DNA of 17,530 bases, taken from NCBI GenBank assembly GCA_905198295.1, contig CAJKBW010000064.1, positions 1 through 17,530 of the forward strand. Reading direction: 5' to 3'. This DNA comes from an uncultured Oscillospiraceae bacterium. Lineage in GTDB: Bacteria; Bacillota; Clostridia; Oscillospirales; Acutalibacteraceae. The position numbers and the translations under genes are program-made. Of the stretch, positions 14,351 through 17,530 are shown piece by piece. The notes below the pieces were generated by a model. The model saw only the letters and a list, made by a program, of their open reading frames with translations, was not told where the DNA came from and did no database searches. Every line of letters starts with the position of its first letter. The first letter of the stretch is position 1.

Positions 14351-14371
14351 CCGGCCGGAGGGTGCGGCCGG
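14351..14371 (+). promoter_or_regulatory. Leader hairpin displaying the ribosome site in its loop
   Basis: CCGGCC (14351-14356) can pair with GGCCGG (14366-14371), leaving GGAGGGTGC as the loop. GGAGGG is the only Shine-Dalgarno-like sequence in range but lies 18 bases from the ATG in linear distance. Folding of the stem would bring it to an effective distance near normal, with 9 bases after the hairpin. This supports the ATG at 14381. Confidence 0.4.
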
Positions 14372-14380
14372 ATAACCGGT

Positions 14381-16918
14381 ATGGGAACACGATCTCTCGA
14401 CGAAAAGGAAAAGGCGCTGTGGGCGCCCGGCCCTGCGCCGTTTGAAGGACCAGTACAGCGGCTGGAGCCATGTGCGGCCGGTGAACTGCCGGGCGAAGGG
14501 CTGCGGCATCTCTCGCTCGACGGCGCCGGGTGGCAGATGATCGACGGCGGCACTGTCGCCGCACGCACCGACTTGTCGGTACCGTGGGAGGGCGCATACG
14601 CCGCCCGCATTCCCGCGACGGTGCACACCATCCTCTATGAAAACGGCGCGATCCCCGACCCGCTTGTCGATCGCAACGACAAAATCGCACGGGAAAACAG
14701 CTACAAGACCTGGTGGTTTAAAAAGGAATTCGATTACGACGGTTCACTCCGGGAACCCCGGCTGTGCTTCGATGGGGTGTGCTACAATGCGGTGTTCTGG
14801 CTAAACGGCCGGTTCCTCGGCGGGCACATCGGCATGTTCGGCGGGCCGGAATTCCCTGTCAGGGACATCCTGCAGGAGCACAACGTGCTTATCGTCAAGG
14901 TCGAAAACGCGCCGGCCGACCCACGGCCTTATTCGGAATGGGCCGACCACGACGAGGGCTGGAAATACGGTGTGGTGGTCAACTGCGTGTACGGCTGGCA
15001 TTATGCGTGCATCCCGTCGCGCGGTATCTGGGCACCGGTCGCGCTGCGTGAAACCCCGCGGCTGACGGCCGAACGGCCGTTTCTTGTCACCAGCGACTAC
15101 CGTACCGGCGAGCTGACCGTGTGCATAAAGCTGGCCGGGCAGGGGCGCGGCCGGGTACGTATTCGGGTAAGCCCGCACAATTTCGCAGGAGATGCCCAGT
15201 GGTTTACGGCGGATTTTGATGCGCAGGCGGAGGAAACCCGGCTGCGGTACACGCTGAAAGTGGAGAATCCCCGGCTGTGGTGGCCCAACGGCTACGGCGA
15301 GCAGGCGCTTTATGAGGTGCTGATCACCGTCGAGCCGGATGATGACCTGCCGCAGGTGTTCCGCGAGGTGACCGGCCTGCGGCAGATCGAAATGCGCCCG
15401 CTGCCGGACGGGCCGCGGGAGGATTTTTACAACTGGACCTTTACGGTCAACGGCCTGGAAATTTTTATCAAGGGCACCAACTGGTGCACCACCGACGCGC
15501 TGCTGCGCTTCCCCGACGAGCGGTACGACCGGTTCCTGTCGCTCGCCAAGGCACAGCATCTCCAACTGCTGCGTGCTTGGGGCGGCGGTATACCGGAGAG
15601 CGATTATTTCTATCGGAAATGCGACGAGCTGGGGCTGATGGTCGCCCAGGAATGGCCCACCTGCTGGGACAGCCAGAAGGTGCAGCCGTTTGAGGCGCTC
15701 GAGGAGACCGCCCGGCTGCACACCGTGCGCCTGCGCAACCATCCGAGTCTTGTGCAGTGGGCGGGCGGCAACGAATCCGCCGCGGCCGACGGCGCCGCGA
15801 TGGACATGTTCGGGCGCATCGCCTATGAACTCGACGGCACCCGGCCGTTTCACCGCACGTCGCCCTATGGCGGTTCGCTGCACAGTTACAATACCTACTG
15901 GGATATGGAGGAGATGGACGCCGCACTGAACCTGCGCGCGCCGTTTATCGGGGAGTTCGGCATGGCGTCATGCCCCAACCGGGAAAGCGTGTACCGCTAT
16001 ATCCCGGCCGAGGAGCGCGGAACGTGGGATCCGGCGGCGAAAAACGCCTTCAATTACCATACCCCGCGATTCAACGAGTTCCGCTGGCCGGAGGATTACA
16101 ACGATATGGATCACCTGCTCAAGCGGGCGGAGGAATTTGGGCCGATCGACAGCCTTGACGACTTCATTTTCGGCACCCAAATGGCGCAGTCCACCGCCAT
16201 CCGGCACACCCTCGAGGCGGCGCGGGCCGCCTGGCCGCAGGCGGCGGGCATCTGCTATTACAAGCTTACCGACGTGTATCCGGCGTGCTCATGGGCGACG
16301 GTCGATTATTACGGCGTGCCGAAGAGCAGCTATTATGTGCTCGCGCAGGCGTTCGCCCCGCTGCATGCGATGCTGCTGATCCGCTCCATCCATGCAGCGG
16401 AGCGCTATCCGCTGTATCTGCTCGATGATGCCGGAGAGGCGGCAGGCCGGCGCTGCGCGGTTACAGTGCAGTTTTTCGACGGTGGGTTGCGGCTCATCGG
16501 GAGCGAGACACGCGAGATTGTCCCCACAGCGGCGGTGAACCCGCTGGGCGACGTTGCGCTGCCGGCGGCGCTTGCCGGCGATGGGCCGGTGCTCATTCAT
16601 GTGCGGCTGACGGTGGACGGCGTACAGGCCGATGACACCGTTTACTGGCAGAATTACAAGGAAAATCCCGGCTGCCTGAAGGCGCTGCCGTCCGCGGCGC
16701 TGGAGGTGCGGGAGGCCGGCGCGGGGTATGCGCGGATCGTCAACACCGGCAGCGTGCCGGCAGCCGGTGTGCTGGTGGAGTGTCCGGCACACGACACCGA
16801 ATTCACCTGCGACGCAGGGGTATTCTGGCTGGACGCGGGCGAAAGCCGCACGGTGGCGGTCAGTCATACCGATGGGCTGCGCCTGTCGGCGTTCAATGTG
16901 AAGGAAACCCAGTGCTGA
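14381..16918 (+). CDS. GH2 glycoside hydrolase, beta-mannosidase-like
   Basis: Intracellular retaining exo-glycosidase of 845 residues, normal for the beta-mannosidase/exo-glucosaminidase branch of GH2. Order of domains: jelly-roll sugar-binding domain (about 50-210, with SYKTWWFKKEF near 107), an Ig-like domain (about 220-330), the TIM barrel from about 340 (GTNWCTTDALL near 365, then LLRAWGGGIPESDYFY), and a C-terminal beta domain. The acid/base is Glu465 in WAGGNES and the nucleophile Glu525 in IGEFGM. Beta-mannosides are the likeliest substrate; beta-glucosaminide is an alternative, and the family is broad. A frame open back to 14192 lacks a ribosome site and crosses the -10 box and operator, so ATG 14381 is preferred. 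It forms its own transcription unit behind the main operon, probably sharing its regulator. Confidence 0.9.
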   Translation: MGTRSLDEKEKALWAPGPAPFEGPVQRLEPCAAGELPGEGLRHLSLDGAGWQMIDGGTVAARTDLSVPWEGAYAARIPATVHTILYENGAIPDPLVDRNDKIARENSYKTWWFKKEFDYDGSLREPRLCFDGVCYNAVFWLNGRFLGGHIGMFGGPEFPVRDILQEHNVLIVKVENAPADPRPYSEWADHDEGWKYGVVVNCVYGWHYACIPSRGIWAPVALRETPRLTAERPFLVTSDYRTGELTVCIKLAGQGRGRVRIRVSPHNFAGDAQWFTADFDAQAEETRLRYTLKVENPRLWWPNGYGEQALYEVLITVEPDDDLPQVFREVTGLRQIEMRPLPDGPREDFYNWTFTVNGLEIFIKGTNWCTTDALLRFPDERYDRFLSLAKAQHLQLLRAWGGGIPESDYFYRKCDELGLMVAQEWPTCWDSQKVQPFEALEETARLHTVRLRNHPSLVQWAGGNESAAADGAAMDMFGRIAYELDGTRPFHRTSPYGGSLHSYNTYWDMEEMDAALNLRAPFIGEFGMASCPNRESVYRYIPAEERGTWDPAAKNAFNYHTPRFNEFRWPEDYNDMDHLLKRAEEFGPIDSLDDFIFGTQMAQSTAIRHTLEAARAAWPQAAGICYYKLTDVYPACSWATVDYYGVPKSSYYVLAQAFAPLHAMLLIRSIHAAERYPLYLLDDAGEAAGRRCAVTVQFFDGGLRLIGSETREIVPTAAVNPLGDVALPAALAGDGPVLIHVRLTVDGVQADDTVYWQNYKENPGCLKALPSAALEVREAGAGYARIVNTGSVPAAGVLVECPAHDTEFTCDAGVFWLDAGESRTVAVSHTDGLRLSAFNVKETQC

Positions 16919-16920
16919 TA

Positions 16921-16956
16921 AACCCCCGGCGCGGCGCAGGCCGTGCCGGGGGTTTT
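16921..16956 (+). terminator. Rho-independent terminator of the GH2 gene
   Basis: AACCCCCGGC (16921-16930) pairs perfectly with GCCGGGGGTT (16945-16954); the stem continues inward through one G-U pair to CGGC/GCCG around a GCAG tetraloop, 15 bp in all. A T run follows at 16953-16956. It begins 3 bases after the stop codon. Confidence 0.93.
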
Positions 16957-16993
16957 GTGCGCGGTATTCGAACGGGATTCTGGCAGAAATGGT

Positions 16994-17015
16994 GCTGCCG
17001 GTAGCCGGCAGAAAG
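16994..17015. repeat. GC-rich palindrome, copy 1
   Basis: CTGCCGG-TAG-CCGGCAG (16995-17011) is a perfect 7-bp inverted repeat, followed by AAAGG. A near copy occurs at 17477-17500, about 480 bases away in the same orientation. Confidence 0.6.
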
Positions 17016-17079
17016 GCTTTTGCGCCGGTTTGGCCGCACGGCCAGAAACAGTACCAAATTATGCGGGTGCCCGCGGCCA

Positions 17080-17108
17080 CTACCTTTTTTTCGGCGTGAA
17101 AAAGGTAG
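17080..17108. repeat. Perfect 10-bp inverted repeat
   Basis: CTACCTTTTT (17080-17089) and AAAAAGGTAG (17099-17108) flank a 9-base loop. There is no T run outside the stem, so it is not a standard terminator. Confidence 0.7.
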
Positions 17109-17176
17109 CAAAACACGCTGTTCCCCGGCACCAAACGAAAAGCGCGGTCAGCGTTTTTCGACGGCGCCGAACGGGT

Positions 17177-17200
17177 TGAGGGGAAATTCGTTTCTCCTCA
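17177..17200. repeat. Hairpin with TTCG tetraloop
   Basis: TGAGGGGAAA (17177-17186) pairs with TTTCTCCTCA (17191-17200) over 10 positions with one G-T wobble, closing on a TTCG loop, a stable RNA tetraloop sequence when transcribed on the plus strand. Confidence 0.55.
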
Positions 17201-17385
17201 TACGGCTGGGGTGCGGGGGGATGGTTTCTACGCTGACACCAGCGGCAGCGGATTTCCGGCGCAGACCGGCCTATCTCCGGCAGATAGGGCATAGACAGAA
17301 TGTTCCATAATTATCGCATTGCGACAGGACGGGAAAACCGGAGGCCGGCCAGCCGGGGAATATCGCTCAACCTGAGCCGCGGCGT

Positions 17386-17409
17386 CGAAATTATCGACAG
17401 ATAATTTCG
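17386..17409. repeat. Perfect 9-bp inverted repeat
   Basis: CGAAATTAT (17386-17394) and ATAATTTCG (17401-17409) surround a 6-base centre. The arms recall operator-like CGAAA ends, but no promoter is seen beside it. Confidence 0.65.
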
Positions 17410-17446
17410 TTTGCTGCGAGGAAGCAGCAGGGAAAAGCAACTTTTG

Positions 17447-17474
17447 CATACTTTTGTTTGCTGACAAAAGTATG
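17447..17474. repeat. Perfect 11-bp inverted repeat
   Basis: CATACTTTTGT (17447-17457) and ACAAAAGTATG (17464-17474) surround TTGCTG. It is the longest perfect palindrome of the tail, and is immediately followed by the second copy of the GC-rich palindrome. Confidence 0.72.
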
Positions 17475-17476
17475 TG

Positions 17477-17500
17477 GCTGCCGGGTATCCGGCAAAAAGG
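17477..17500. repeat. GC-rich palindrome, copy 2
   Basis: TGCCGG-GTAT-CCGGCA (17479-17494) followed by AAAAGG resembles the copy at 16994-17015 with few changes. Both the arms and the trailing A-rich/GG end are kept. Confidence 0.55.
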
Positions 17501-17530
17501 TGCCGCCGATGGTTCGGCAGACAAACTTGT

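Larger units (their letters stand above)
16957..17530. other. Non-coding tail rich in short palindromes
   Basis: No frame here has both a ribosome site and a protein-like sequence. A 98-codon minus-strand frame (17228-17524) is read through the palindromes and has no recognisable content. No tRNA or rRNA was recognised. The region holds at least five short inverted repeats, listed separately. It may be an intergenic repeat cluster of the REP or MITE kind, or structured RNA. Confidence 0.6.

Noticed and set aside
14192..14380. N-terminal extension of the GH2 gene
   Set aside because: Would begin upstream of the operon terminator and run across it and the -10 box; composition is not that of a GH2 N-terminus.
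14801..15883. Minus-strand open frame (360 codons)
   Set aside because: Antisense to the GH2 catalytic barrel.
17228..17524. 98-codon minus-strand frame in the tail
   Set aside because: Reads through palindromes, no ribosome site, no protein-like pattern.
16957..17530. CRISPR array
   Set aside because: Repeats are palindromes of different sequence with irregular spacing; no regular repeat-spacer units.

Overview
The window looks like a chromosomal carbohydrate-use locus from a GC-rich, low-redundancy Gram-positive anaerobe, most likely a gut Clostridia member of the Oscillospiraceae/Ruminococcaceae type. The grounds are strong AGGAGG-like ribosome sites, sigma-A type promoters, a lipoprotein with a lipobox, a GlpR/DeoR regulator and a set of intracellular glycosidases without signal peptides. 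The taxonomic guess is inference from style, not from a marker gene.

Left part (1-2400, minus strand). The window opens on the first codons of a minus-strand gene that runs off the edge; its start shows a possible frame break at an A6 run. A PfkB/ribokinase-type sugar kinase (319-1209) follows, with its own promoter and a clean intrinsic terminator. Then comes a lipoprotein of unknown function (1520-2353) with both a lipobox and a C-terminal membrane segment, also with its own promoter.

Main operon (promoter 2497-2524, terminator 14228-14274, plus strand). Nine genes are tightly spaced: a GH172 (DUF2961) glycoside hydrolase, a Gfo/Idh/MocA oxidoreductase, a zinc-dependent medium-chain dehydrogenase, an FGGY (xylulokinase-like) kinase, a DeoR/GlpR regulator, a D-tagatose/D-psicose 3-epimerase, an L-fucose/D-arabinose isomerase family protein, a DUF6259-like putative glycosidase, and deoxyribose-phosphate aldolase (deoC). 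The promoter carries three direct repeats related to AAAACGAAACGA, a plausible operator for the DeoR protein encoded in the operon.

Right part. A GH2 beta-mannosidase-like glycosidase (14381-16918) has its own -10 element next to an inverted repeat CGAAAC-N7-GTTTCG, and ends in a strong terminator. The last ~570 bases hold no convincing gene but are packed with short perfect palindromes.

How it may work together (inference). GH172 enzymes can release D-arabinose or D-fructose. A FucI-type isomerase can turn D-arabinose into D-ribulose, a tagatose-3-epimerase can turn D-ribulose into D-xylulose, and a xylulokinase-like enzyme can make D-xylulose-5-phosphate. Dehydrogenases could feed polyols into the same ketose pool. 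DeoC with the ribokinase-type enzyme could form a side branch for deoxyribose or a related sugar phosphate. No transporter is seen in the window.
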